A stretch of 64,000 nucleotides of DNA from Aerococcaceae bacterium zg-1292 (lineage in GTDB: Bacteria > Bacillota > Bacilli > Lactobacillales > Aerococcaceae), in assembly GCA_016126655.1 (NCBI GenBank), contig CP065955.1, positions 913,001 to 977,000 on the forward strand. The letters are read 5' to 3'. Each line of letters opens with the position of its first letter. Within the stretch, counting starts at the first letter, position 1. Shown in pieces: positions 17,838-26,664 of the stretch. Both the position numbers and the translations under genes were made by a program. Below the pieces are notes generated by a model that did no database searches, was not told the DNA's origin, and was given only the letters and a program-made list of their open reading frames with translations.

Positions 17838-19400
17838 ATGACAGTGAATCAAGTTCCAGTTATCGAAATGCGTGACATTTCAAAACAATTTGGTACTTTT
17901 TTCGCCAATAAAAACATTAATCTAAAATTGTTAAAAGGCGAAATTCATGCACTGTTAGGGGAAAACGGTGCCGGAAAATCGACATTAATGAATATTTTAT
18001 CAGGCTTGTATCAACCAACTGCGGGTGATATTTACATGAATGGTGAAAAAGTCGAAATTTCCTCACCAACGAAAGCGACTGCACTAGGAATTGGGATGGT
18101 GCACCAGCATTTTATGTTGATTGATGACTTTACGGTTGTCGAAAATATTATGCTTGGAAATGAGTTAACAAATGGCCCAATGTTAGATCGTGCCGGCGCA
18201 CGGGATGCGATTATGGATGTGTCTAAACAATATGGTCTCGACATTGACCCTGATGCCAAAGTCCGTGACATTACGGTTGGGATGCAGCAACGTGTCGAAA
18301 TTTTAAAAACATTATACCGTGGGGCAGATATTTTAATTTTTGATGAACCAACTGCCGTGTTAACACCGCAAGAGATTCAAGAATTTATTGTGACGCTCAA
18401 GCATTTAGCAGCTGAAGGTAAATCCATAATTATTATCACGCATAAATTAGATGAAATTCGTGCGGTTGCGGATCGTTGTACGGTGATTCGTCGTGGAGAG
18501 TCAATTGATACAGTAAAAGTTGCTGGAACCAGTTCAAGCGAATTAGCGGATATGATGGTCGGCCGTTCCGTTAACTTTAAAACGGATAAAGTCCCAGCGC
18601 AACCGACAGATGTAGCCCTAGAAGTGACGGACTTAGTTGTCGAAGACGAACGGGGCATTGCAGCAGTTAAAAACTTAAGTTTCCAAGTACGTCACGGAGA
18701 AATCTTAGGGATTGCTGGTATAGATGGTAATGGTCAATCAGAATTAATTTTAGCAATTACTGGTTTGATGAAAGCTAAATCAGGTTCCGTGAAGTTAAAT
18801 GGTGAAGAAATTTTAGGGCTCACACCACGTGAAATTAATGAAAAATTTGTCGGTCATATTCCAGAAGACCGTCACAAATATGGTTTAGTACTCGATATGA
18901 AATTAGAAGACAACATGGTATTGAAAGAGTATTACCGTGAACCATTCTCAAAGGGATTATTCTTGGACTTTAATGCGATTAAAAACCATGCGAAATCATT
19001 GATTGAAAACTATGATGTGCGAACTACTTCTGAGAAATCGCCAGCCAATGCATTATCCGGTGGTAACCAACAAAAAGCGATTATCGCCCGTGAATTAAGT
19101 ATGAATCCAGACTTTCTAATAGCAGCCAACCCAACACGTGGTTTGGATGTTGGAGCCATTGAGTATATCCATAAAGCATTAATTGATGAACGTGATAAAA
19201 ACAAATCTGTCCTATTAATGAGTTTTGAATTGGAAGAAATTCTTAATGTATCTGACCGGATTATCGTTATGTACGACGGTAAAATTATGGCAGATTTACT
19301 TGCATCCGAAACAAACGAACAAGAAATTGGCTTGATGATGGCAGGTACTTCGTATGAGGAAGTATTACGTCAACGACAAGAGAAAGGAACTTACGTATGA
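17838..19400 (+). CDS. Nucleoside ABC importer, double ATPase subunit (NupO/RbsA type)
   Basis: 520 aa from ATG 17838; AGAGGGGG lies about seven bases before it, too close to the alternative ATG 17832. Two fused ATPase domains: first with Walker A GENGAGKST (~residue 39) and Walker B LIFDEPTAVLTP; second with degenerate Walker A GIDGNGQSE, signature LSGGNQQKA and the B motif changed to AANPTRGLDVG. That asymmetry is normal for this class, where one site is catalytically weak. It overlaps the first permease by 4 bp and works with the binding protein at 16615. Confidence 0.92.
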   Translation: MTVNQVPVIEMRDISKQFGTFFANKNINLKLLKGEIHALLGENGAGKSTLMNILSGLYQPTAGDIYMNGEKVEISSPTKATALGIGMVHQHFMLIDDFTVVENIMLGNELTNGPMLDRAGARDAIMDVSKQYGLDIDPDAKVRDITVGMQQRVEILKTLYRGADILIFDEPTAVLTPQEIQEFIVTLKHLAAEGKSIIIITHKLDEIRAVADRCTVIRRGESIDTVKVAGTSSSELADMMVGRSVNFKTDKVPAQPTDVALEVTDLVVEDERGIAAVKNLSFQVRHGEILGIAGIDGNGQSELILAITGLMKAKSGSVKLNGEEILGLTPREINEKFVGHIPEDRHKYGLVLDMKLEDNMVLKEYYREPFSKGLFLDFNAIKNHAKSLIENYDVRTTSEKSPANALSGGNQQKAIIARELSMNPDFLIAANPTRGLDVGAIEYIHKALIDERDKNKSVLLMSFELEEILNVSDRIIVMYDGKIMADLLASETNEQEIGLMMAGTSYEEVLRQRQEKGTYV

Positions 19401-20479
19401 AAAAATTGCAATCAATTACTATTCCCGTATTGTCGGTAATTTTAGGGCTTTTAATCGGGGCGATTGTGATGGTGATTTTTGGTTACGATCCAGTCAATGC
19501 TTATAGTTCGCTCTTTAAAGGCTCACTCGGTGATTTGAAAGCATTTGGTACAGCGATTAAAACCGCTACGCCACTGATTTTTACTGGTCTTGGATTCTCA
19601 GTTGCATCAACGGCAGGCTTTTTCAACGTTGGTCTTGCGGGGCAAGCCTTGATGGGGTGGCTATGTGGTGTCTTAGTTGCTAGCTGGATGCCAGAAGCAC
19701 CGAGTATTGTTGTGATTCCAATCGCTTTACTCGCAGCAGCAGTCGGGGGCGCTTTGTGGGCAGCCATTGCGGGTGTGTTACGTGCATATTTCAATGCGAG
19801 TGAAGTCATTGTTACCATTATGTTAAACTATATCGCTGTTAAAATCAGTGATGATTTCTTATATACCGTCCTTGATACAAGTCGTTTGGTGGCACCTGAC
19901 CAAGCAAGTTTAAAAGCAGAATGGTTGAAAAATCTAACCAATGGGTCACAAATTCATACCGGTATTTTTTATGCGATTGTCGCAGTTATCATTATTCATT
20001 TATTAATGACACGTACGACTATCGGTTTTGAATTAAAATCAGTTGGGATGAATCGTCATGCGTCACAATACGCCGGGATGAATGCGAAACGCAATATTAT
20101 TTTAGCGATGGTCATCTCTGGTGCTTTAGCTGGTTTAGGGGGCGCCATGAATGGGCTCGGTGAGTTTGGTTACTTATTCAAGATGGATGGTGTTGCACCA
20201 GCAATCGGATTTGATGGTATGGCCGTAGCCTTACTTGGTATGAATCATCCAATCGGTATTCTTGCGGCATCAATTTTGTTTGGTAGCTTGAAAACAGGTG
20301 GTAACTTTATGCAGTTAGCGGGTACGCCGCCTGAATTAATTAATATCGTTATCGGATTAATTATCTTCTTCATCGGTATTAAATATATTGTTACCTACTT
20401 CTTTGACCGCAAAGAACGTAAAAAAGCAGCGATGTTAATGACAAAAGTTGAACAATTAGCGAAGGGAGGCGGTGAATAA
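19397..20479 (+). CDS. Nucleoside ABC importer permease 1 (NupP type)
   Basis: 360 aa integral membrane protein of the BPD_transp_2 family with about eight to ten hydrophobic segments. The motif STAGFFNVGLAGQALMG near residue 75 and the loop SGALAGLGGAMNGLGEFGYL near 235 are typical. The start overlaps the ATPase stop (ATGA), indicating translational coupling. It would form the membrane channel with the next gene product. Confidence 0.9.
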   Translation: MKKLQSITIPVLSVILGLLIGAIVMVIFGYDPVNAYSSLFKGSLGDLKAFGTAIKTATPLIFTGLGFSVASTAGFFNVGLAGQALMGWLCGVLVASWMPEAPSIVVIPIALLAAAVGGALWAAIAGVLRAYFNASEVIVTIMLNYIAVKISDDFLYTVLDTSRLVAPDQASLKAEWLKNLTNGSQIHTGIFYAIVAVIIIHLLMTRTTIGFELKSVGMNRHASQYAGMNAKRNIILAMVISGALAGLGGAMNGLGEFGYLFKMDGVAPAIGFDGMAVALLGMNHPIGILAASILFGSLKTGGNFMQLAGTPPELINIVIGLIIFFIGIKYIVTYFFDRKERKKAAMLMTKVEQLAKGGGE

Positions 20480-21429
20480 TGCAAAATTTATTCGCATTAA
20501 TTGTGTATCAAACACTCTTTTATTCAGCGCCACTGATATTTACTGCCTTGGGCGGTATCTTCTCAGAACGTAGTGGTGTTGTCAATGTCGGATTGGAAGG
20601 GATTATGGTGATGGGTGCCTTTGGTTCGATCGTCAGCAATTTAGTATTGGGCGATACCTTTGGTTCAATGACACCATGGATTTGTTTATTACTGGGTGGA
20701 CTCTTTGGCTTTGTTTTTTCAATGCTTCATGCAGTCGCAACGGTTCATTTACGTGCCGACCATATTGTATCAGGTACGGTACTTAACTTAATTGCGCCAG
20801 CGTTAGCAATTTTTTTAACGAAAGCATTTTATAATGCGGGTCAAACACCGAGTGTTAAATACACCTTTGGTAAGTACAATTTCCCATTGTTGGCGGATAT
20901 TCCTGTGCTAGGTAAGATTTTCTTTAAAGCAACGTCAGCACCTGCTTATTTAGCGATTGCTACTGCAATTTTTGCATGGGTATTGCTGTATAAGACACGC
21001 TTTGGCTTACGTTTACGTTCAGTCGGAGAAAATCCACAAGCAGCAGATACACTTGGTTTAGATGTTTATCGTTGGAAATATACCGGTGTGTTATTATCAG
21101 GATTATTTGCCGGTATCGGTGGAGCAGTTTATGCACAATCCATCGTATCAAACTTTGCCGGAAATACGATTGTTGGACAAGGATTCATCTCTTTAGCAGC
21201 CGTTATTTTCGGACGTTGGCATCCAATCGGTGCCTTATTAGCTGCGATGTTCTTCGGATTCGCACAAAGTTTAGCCGTCATTGGGGCGCAATTACCAGGA
21301 TTTAAAGAAATTCCAAGTATCTTCTTACAAATCGCACCCTATGTAATTACCATTGTTGCATTAATCGGTTTTGCCGGTAAATATAATGGACCAAAAGCCA
21401 ATGGTGTCACTTATGTGAAATCAAAATAA
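20479..21429 (+). CDS. Nucleoside ABC importer permease 2 (NupQ type)
   Basis: 316 aa, second BPD_transp_2 permease: FSERSGVVNVGLEGIMVMGA near residue 28 and SGLFAGIGGAVYAQSI near 210. The start codon shares one base with the stop of permease 1 (TAATG), with GGGAGGCGG upstream. It ends the operon before a terminator at 21446. The gene order ATPase-permease-permease matches the guanosine/nucleoside importers of Firmicutes; the exact substrate cannot be read. Confidence 0.9.
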   Translation: MQNLFALIVYQTLFYSAPLIFTALGGIFSERSGVVNVGLEGIMVMGAFGSIVSNLVLGDTFGSMTPWICLLLGGLFGFVFSMLHAVATVHLRADHIVSGTVLNLIAPALAIFLTKAFYNAGQTPSVKYTFGKYNFPLLADIPVLGKIFFKATSAPAYLAIATAIFAWVLLYKTRFGLRLRSVGENPQAADTLGLDVYRWKYTGVLLSGLFAGIGGAVYAQSIVSNFAGNTIVGQGFISLAAVIFGRWHPIGALLAAMFFGFAQSLAVIGAQLPGFKEIPSIFLQIAPYVITIVALIGFAGKYNGPKANGVTYVKSK

Positions 21430-21445
21430 ACGAAGCACGAACACA

Positions 21446-21483
21446 AAGACTTCCGTCTATTAAGAGGGAAGTCTTATTTTTTT
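21446..21483 (+). terminator. Terminator of the nucleoside importer operon
   Basis: AAGACTTCC pairs with GGGAAGTCTT, followed by ATTTTTTT. Confidence 0.8.
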
Positions 21484-21527
21484 ATGAATTTTTTACGAAT
21501 TCAGCAGAAAAAATAATAAAAGAACGC

Positions 21528-21533
21528 TATAAT
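21528..21533 (+). promoter_or_regulatory. -10 box of the two-component leader array
   Basis: Consensus TATAAT with no good -35 at 16-18 bp. The predicted transcript start (~21540) lies just before the first 120-bp unit at 21556. Confidence 0.5.
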
Positions 21534-21555
21534 AGAAACAGTGATTAGGGAAAAC

Positions 21556-21852
21556 ATAGTGTGAGCGCGGGTGTTCTGACTTGAACCACTGGAGCAGTGG
21601 TCGCAGAAGCGCCTAGGCGCTTCAAGAGCAATGGGAAGTGGACGTCAAGTCAACCCAAGCGAACTAGAATCAACCATAGTGTGACAACGAGCGCTTTGAA
21701 ATGAACCACTGGAAATCATAGTGTGAGAGAGGACGTTCTGCCTCGAACCACTGGAGCAGTGGTTGTAGAAGCGCCTAGGCGCTTCAAGAGCAATGGGAAG
21801 TGGATGTCGAGGCAGCCCAAGCGAACCAGAATCAACCCAAGCGAACCAGAAT
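21556..21852 (+). repeat. 120-bp leader units before the response regulator
   Basis: Unit 1 (21556) pairs GACTTGA 21578-21584 with TCAAGTC 21645-21651 and GGGT with ACCC; its inner hairpin is AAGCGC-CTA-GGCGCTT. Exactly 120 bp on, a type c unit begins but breaks off after ACCACTGGAAA (21676-21714), and a third unit begins (~21717) pairing GCCTCGA with TCGAGGC. In this third unit the outer helix is imperfect (GGAC facing GCCC), as if two unit types had recombined. Its 3' end CCCAAGCGAACCAGAATCAA is duplicated in tandem, and the second copy leads into AGGAGGA. Confidence 0.85.
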
Positions 21853-21865
21853 CAGGAGGATGTCA

Positions 21866-22537
21866 ATGTTAGGTAAAGTATTAGTCGTTGAAGATGATGA
21901 TATAACACGTGAAGGCGTGGCGGAATTTCTAACCGTAAAAGGGTACGAGGTGGTGCAAGTAGCCGATGGTGAAGCTGCGATAAACACCTTTCAGGAACAA
22001 CCATTCGATGTAGTCATTTTAGATATTATGTTGCCAAAGGTGGATGGATTTGGCGTGTTAAAAGCAATTCGTGCAGTGAACCAAACCTGCGTCTTAATGT
22101 TGACAGCCATGACAGATGATAGCACGCAAATCATGAGTTTTGATGAACAAGCCGACGACTACATCAGCAAACCTTTTTCATTAGCGATTTTAGAAAGACG
22201 TGTGGATGCATTGATGCGGCGCAGTACCAACACACAACCGAATAAAGAAGAATGGATATATGGCGACACTAAAGTTAATCTGACAGGTTTTAGTGCGACT
22301 TATAAGGGTCAAGAAGTGGATATTAAGCCGAAAGAAATCAAAATATTAAATTTATTGATAGACCATCCCGGACAAGTGTTTTCGCGCGAGCAAATACTGG
22401 ATAATATCTGGACTGACGAAGTGCCATTTGACCGTGTTATTGATGTCTATATTAAAAATATCCGTAAAAAATTACATTTAGACTGCATTAAAACAGTCAA
22501 AAATGTTGGCTACAAGTATGAGAGTAATGAGCTATGA
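21866..22537 (+). CDS. OmpR/PhoB-family response regulator
   Basis: 223 aa from ATG 21866; AGGAGGA at 21854-21860 fixes the start, and the upstream frame from 21800 is repeat sequence. Receiver domain: acidic VVEDDD near residue 8, phospho-acceptor Asp in VVILDIMLP near 52, Lys in YISKPFS near 101. The C-terminal winged helix includes KPKEIKILNLL and FDRVIDVYIKNIRKKL. It overlaps the sensor kinase by 4 bp. The probable target is the ABC pair downstream, but that is inferred from position only. Confidence 0.92.
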   Translation: MLGKVLVVEDDDITREGVAEFLTVKGYEVVQVADGEAAINTFQEQPFDVVILDIMLPKVDGFGVLKAIRAVNQTCVLMLTAMTDDSTQIMSFDEQADDYISKPFSLAILERRVDALMRRSTNTQPNKEEWIYGDTKVNLTGFSATYKGQEVDIKPKEIKILNLLIDHPGQVFSREQILDNIWTDEVPFDRVIDVYIKNIRKKLHLDCIKTVKNVGYKYESNEL

Positions 22538-23955
22538 AACGATTGAAATTATTTCCTAAAACATTTTTGTATACGATGATAATTATGATGTTAATAACCA
22601 TTATGATTCATGGATTTATTTATTTTTTACTCCCAAATTTTTATTTTGACAAAAAACAGGCAGAAGTCAAAGAACGCTCCACCCAATTAGTTGAAGTACT
22701 GAAAGAAACCAATGAAAGAGAAGCAATTGAAGCAGCAAAAAATTATGCGCTCTTGTATAATGTTAATATTTTTCTCAATATTAGTGGTAAGACTCACCAG
22801 TTTCATGGTTTTACACCGACACAAATCCAACTTGACCCAGAACGGGCGAAAGATATCTTAAACCGTGATTCAACATTTACACAGTATAATTCACTAGGAG
22901 ACCATGCAGTAACAATTGATAAGAAGCACTTTAAAAATAGGGACGGTAAGAATTGTGATTTATATTTGATTCTTAGCACTGGACCGATTGATGAAACGAA
23001 GCAAGTAACGCTGAATTTTCTGCCATTTTCGATTACGATTAGTGTGATTATTTCTTTACTTGCCGCCTACCTCTACAGTAATAAAATCACTAAACCGATT
23101 CGTAATATTTTACAATCAACAAAAGATATGGAAATGCTGAAAAAAGGCGTCTACTGTAAAGTTGAAAGCGAAGATGAGATTGGTATGATTGCCGATAATG
23201 TTAATTCACTTTACGATACGATTTGGACGACGATTGAGTCATTAGAGCAAAAAATTGATGACATCAGTCAAGTGGAAAAAGAAAAAGTAGAATTCTTACG
23301 TGCAGCTTCGCATGAATTGAAAACACCACTGACTTCATTGCGTGTACTGTTGGAAAATATGCGCTATAATATCGGAAAGTATAAAGACCGTGATTTGTAC
23401 TTAGAAAAAGCGCAAGACATCGTTATTGAGTCAACAGATATGGTACAAAGCATTTTAGACGTCAGTAAGTTGCAGATGGTAAATAAAGGTCACGAAGAAA
23501 GATTAGATATTCGATTGATTTTATTAAATGTCCTTGAATCATACAAAGTATTAGCGCGCGCGAAAAACTTAACTATCCACTTGGACATTGAAGAGCCATG
23601 TTATTATGTGATGGATAAAGAAGCGCTAAAAAAAGTATTTTCTAATCTTATCTCAAATGCCATTCATTACACTGAACAAAACAAACAAATTAATATCAGT
23701 GTGAGGAATGAGGTTTTAATGATTGAAAATGAGTGTCGTCCTTTGTCAGAAAATGAACTTAAATATGTGTTTGATGCGTTCTACCGTCCAGATTTTAGTC
23801 GCAATAAAAAAGATGGCGGAACTGGGTTAGGATTATACATTGTTAAAAATATACTGACGGATGTCAATCTTGTATATCGATTTGAACCGAGTGAATTAGG
23901 AATGAAATTTTCTATTGATTTTGGCAGTTCCTCTTACACGGTGAAAGAAATATAA
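22534..23955 (+). CDS. Membrane sensor histidine kinase
   Basis: 473 aa. A membrane segment at residues ~10-32 and a second at ~165-185 frame an external sensor domain of about 130 residues; a HAMP-like linker (NKITKPIRNILQSTKDME) and an HisKA helix with the phospho-acceptor His in AASHELKTPLTSL (~residue 259) follow. N box NLISNAIHY and G box GGTGLGLYIVKN complete the ATPase domain. The sizeable external domain differs from BceS-type kinases that lack one. Start overlaps the regulator stop (ATGA). The signal is unknown. Confidence 0.92.
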   Translation: MKRLKLFPKTFLYTMIIMMLITIMIHGFIYFLLPNFYFDKKQAEVKERSTQLVEVLKETNEREAIEAAKNYALLYNVNIFLNISGKTHQFHGFTPTQIQLDPERAKDILNRDSTFTQYNSLGDHAVTIDKKHFKNRDGKNCDLYLILSTGPIDETKQVTLNFLPFSITISVIISLLAAYLYSNKITKPIRNILQSTKDMEMLKKGVYCKVESEDEIGMIADNVNSLYDTIWTTIESLEQKIDDISQVEKEKVEFLRAASHELKTPLTSLRVLLENMRYNIGKYKDRDLYLEKAQDIVIESTDMVQSILDVSKLQMVNKGHEERLDIRLILLNVLESYKVLARAKNLTIHLDIEEPCYYVMDKEALKKVFSNLISNAIHYTEQNKQINISVRNEVLMIENECRPLSENELKYVFDAFYRPDFSRNKKDGGTGLGLYIVKNILTDVNLVYRFEPSELGMKFSIDFGSSSYTVKEI

Positions 23956-23967
23956 GTATTACATCAG

Positions 23968-24000
23968 AAGCATTGCTGCATAAGGCAATGCTTTTTTTCT
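23968..24000 (+). terminator. Terminator after the histidine kinase
   Basis: AAGCATTGC pairs with GCAATGCTT, then T7. It separates the two-component genes from the ABC genes, which are preceded by their own leader unit. Confidence 0.8.
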
Positions 24001-24067
24001 GTAATCATCCAACTAGTGTAAACACGAGCACCTTGTCATAGAAGTTGTTGACGTGCATCAAGACATC

Positions 24068-24216
24068 TGAAGTGGAACCCAAGCGAACCAGAATAACCAT
24101 AGTGAGAGAGAGGACGTTTTGCCTCGAACCACTGGAGCAAAAAGCGCAGGAGTACAATAGTACTCTGAGCATTTTTGTGAAGTGGATGTCGAGGCAGTCC
24201 GAACGAACCAGAATAA
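24068..24216 (+). repeat. 120-bp leader unit, with a 3' remnant before it, upstream of the ABC permease
   Basis: A 3' remnant (24068-24095: GAAGTGGAACCCAAGCGAAC) precedes a full type b unit: outer GGAC with GTCC, GCCTCGA with TCGAGGC, CCACT with AGTGG, inner GGAGTAC-AATA-GTACTC. The unit ends 75 bp before the ribosome binding site, further than in other leaders. Confidence 0.8.
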
Positions 24217-24304
24217 AAACCATCATTTTTGAAAAAACTTAAAGAATTTCATACTGGTTTCACATTGGACAGTTATGATAGCACCAGAAGTGGAGGTAAT
24301 AAGA

Positions 24305-25693
24305 ATGTCAGTATTAAAAAGAGCATTTTTGTACATAACAAGAAAAAAAGCAAAATCAATTATCATGTTTTTCATTTTATTTGGAATTGCAACGTCAATG
24401 ATTGCCGGGTTTGCCATTAAATCGGCGACCAAAGAAACACGTAAAAACATCAACAGCGCGATTGGTGCAAGTTTTGAGATTGGTGTCAACCTACAAAATA
24501 ACTTTGGTGTCGGCGAGCGGGGATTAGGAAATGTGCCAGGTTCCATCGTTGATAAAGTAAGAACGATTGAGGGCATTACCTCAAATGACTTACGTACGCT
24601 TTCAGAAGTAGACTTAATGGGCTTGAAAAAAGTGCCCCTTAAAAATGAGCGCTATGGCTATTCACCTGAACAAGAAGAAAAATTAAAAACAATGGGTGAT
24701 TTACAAGGGAATGAAGATACATCACTCGATAACAAATTCGTCGGTGGTGCGCTAAAACTTACATCTGGTCGTCATATTAAAAAAGGCGATGTCAATAAAG
24801 TATTAGTTCACGAAGAATTTGCTAAATTAAACAATCTAAAACTCGGCAGCAAATTCAAAGTGAAAGCAAGTCAGTATCGCTCGATTAATCAAGATAAAGA
24901 ACTTAATGATGTCATAGAATTAGAAGTTGTCGGTATGTTTACAGGTAGTAACCAAGACCGTGCAATGCATGAGGTTGAGTTGATTGAAAATATTTTAATG
25001 TCAGATATCACAACAGCGACTCAAATCAGTGGTTGTACCCGTGAAACGTTACCTTATCAAGATGCAAAATTCTATGTAAAAGATGCATCTAAAATGCCAG
25101 AAATCTTAGAAAAATTGAAAAAATTAGACTTTGACTGGGAAAAATATACAGTTAGAACATCAAACAAAAACTTTATGACCTTAACTACCTCATTGGATGC
25201 GATGGACCGCTTAATTAACCAATTAATTGTAGGTTCAATTGTGATTAGTTCTATCATCTTATCACTCGTATTAGCCTTTTGGATTAATGGTCGTATCCAC
25301 GAAACCGGGGTACTCTTATCACTTGGTATCTCTAAATCGAACATTGTCGCACAATATATCGCTGAATTATTAATGATTGCAGTCTTCAGTTTTGGAGCGT
25401 CAATCGGTTCAGGTATGATGATTGCCCAAAAACTCGGTGACAGCTTAGTCAAACAAGCCAATGATGCCGGACGTTTAGCACTGGGTAATAGCTTAGGTGG
25501 TATGAATTTAGGTGCCGATGCGGAATCAAGTTTAATCGCCAAAACATTGGATACAATCAATGTAACTATCGGTGCCAAAGAGTTTATGTGGGTATGGATT
25601 ATGGGGATAGCGATTATTATTATCTCCGTAGCAATTTCGTCCATGAATATTATTAAGTTGAAACCAAAAGAAATACTTTCAAAAATGAGCTAA
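24305..25693 (+). CDS. FtsX/MacB-like ABC permease
   Basis: 462 aa from ATG 24305, with GGAGGT at 24292-24297. One N-terminal membrane segment (residues ~20-40), a large external domain (~45-300) and three C-terminal segments (~310-335, ~360-385, ~425-450) give the MacB topology. MacB-type systems do not import; they move or release substrates at the outer face, such as peptides or lipoproteins, or sense antimicrobial peptides. It pairs with the ATPase 14 bp downstream and lies after a two-component system, an arrangement often linked to peptide-antibiotic response. Substrate unknown. Confidence 0.8.
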   Translation: MSVLKRAFLYITRKKAKSIIMFFILFGIATSMIAGFAIKSATKETRKNINSAIGASFEIGVNLQNNFGVGERGLGNVPGSIVDKVRTIEGITSNDLRTLSEVDLMGLKKVPLKNERYGYSPEQEEKLKTMGDLQGNEDTSLDNKFVGGALKLTSGRHIKKGDVNKVLVHEEFAKLNNLKLGSKFKVKASQYRSINQDKELNDVIELEVVGMFTGSNQDRAMHEVELIENILMSDITTATQISGCTRETLPYQDAKFYVKDASKMPEILEKLKKLDFDWEKYTVRTSNKNFMTLTTSLDAMDRLINQLIVGSIVISSIILSLVLAFWINGRIHETGVLLSLGISKSNIVAQYIAELLMIAVFSFGASIGSGMMIAQKLGDSLVKQANDAGRLALGNSLGGMNLGADAESSLIAKTLDTINVTIGAKEFMWVWIMGIAIIIISVAISSMNIIKLKPKEILSKMS

Positions 25694-25707
25694 AAGGGGG
25701 CTAGAAA

Positions 25708-26346
25708 ATGAGTATTATCAAACTAGAAAACGTCAGTTATGTCTATAAAGAAAGTGAACGCACCCGTGTCTTAAACGAAGTGAGTTGTGCCTTTGAACGT
25801 GGTAAGTTTTATGCGATTGTCGGTGAATCCGGTTCGGGGAAAACAACATTATTATCACTATTAGCAGGTCTTGATGAGCCGACTGAAGGCAGTGTCATTT
25901 TTGAAGAAAAAGACATCAAAGAAATAGGCTATACGCATTATCGTAAAAATGACATTACCATCGTGTTCCAAAACTATAATTTATTAGATTACTTAACCCC
26001 ATTAGAAAATATCAAACTGGTAAAATCAGATGCGGATAAACAGATTCTTTTGAGTTTAGGGTTAAAAGAAGAACAAATCAATCGTAATGTCTTGCACTTA
26101 TCGGGTGGGCAACAACAACGGGTTGCGATTGCGCGAGCATTAGTCTCCGGGGCACCGTTAGTGTTAGCAGATGAACCGACTGGTAACTTAGACGAAGACA
26201 CTTCGGATGACATTATTCAATTGTTGAAAGCAACAGCGCATAAAGAAAACAAATGTGTCATTGTTGTGACGCACAGTAAACAATTGTCAGACCAAGCAGA
26301 TGTGGTATATCGCCTGCAAGCGATGAATATGATGAAAATCAGATAA
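25708..26346 (+). CDS. ABC transporter ATPase (MacB/LolD type)
   Basis: 212 aa. Walker A GESGSGKTT near residue 38, Q-loop VFQNYNLLDYL, signature LSGGQQQRVAIARAL near 130, Walker B LVLADEPTGNLD near 153 and H-loop VVTHS near 188. All are consistent with an active ATPase of the MacB/LolD/SalX group that drives the FtsX-like permease upstream. Start ATG has AAGGGGG upstream. No third gene follows, so this is a two-gene transporter. Confidence 0.92.
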   Translation: MSIIKLENVSYVYKESERTRVLNEVSCAFERGKFYAIVGESGSGKTTLLSLLAGLDEPTEGSVIFEEKDIKEIGYTHYRKNDITIVFQNYNLLDYLTPLENIKLVKSDADKQILLSLGLKEEQINRNVLHLSGGQQQRVAIARALVSGAPLVLADEPTGNLDEDTSDDIIQLLKATAHKENKCVIVVTHSKQLSDQADVVYRLQAMNMMKIR

Positions 26347-26374
26347 TCACTAATAAAATAAAATAGAATCATGA

Positions 26375-26410
26375 TTGAGTAAGGTTATGCGAAAGTGTAA
26401 CCTTACTCAA
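26375..26410. other. Perfect 13-bp inverted repeat after the ABC genes
   Basis: TTGAGTAAGGTTA and TAACCTTACTCAA are separated by 10 bases. There is no T-tract on the plus strand, so it is either a terminator of unusual form or a binding site. It is the only marked structure before the adhesin promoter. Confidence 0.5.
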
Positions 26411-26516
26411 CGTTATGGGAAGATAAAAAATCAATCAAATTGAAATGAAAATTTCTTTTAAATGGTTTTGTAACAATAATTTAAAAACACCTTAATAAAA
26501 GAAACTTATGAAAACA

Positions 26517-26587
26517 TTGTAATTATTAAAAACAACTGATAAAATTATTGAGGAAACTTTTATTTAAATCAATAAAGTTTCAATAAT
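26517..26587 (+). promoter_or_regulatory. Promoter and large inverted repeat before the first adhesin gene
   Basis: TTGTAA (26517-26522), 17 bp, extended -10 TGaTAAAAT (hexamer 26540-26545). Overlapping the start site, 26545-26587 is an interrupted palindrome, GAAACTTTTATT facing AATAAAGTTTC with TTATTGA/TCAATAA outside. It could be an operator or a leader hairpin. The other adhesin promoters here lack it. The start codon is about 120 nt downstream. Confidence 0.55.
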
Positions 26588-26664
26588 ATAGCGAATGTAA
26601 TTATATTTTTGCAGAATATAGTTATATTTAGCGAAAGCAATAAATAGAAAGTGAGGAGATATAG

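Noticed and set aside
24045-24242. Plus-strand frame across the leader unit before the ABC permease
   Set aside because: It only translates the repeat; the real start at 24305 has a GGAGGT site.
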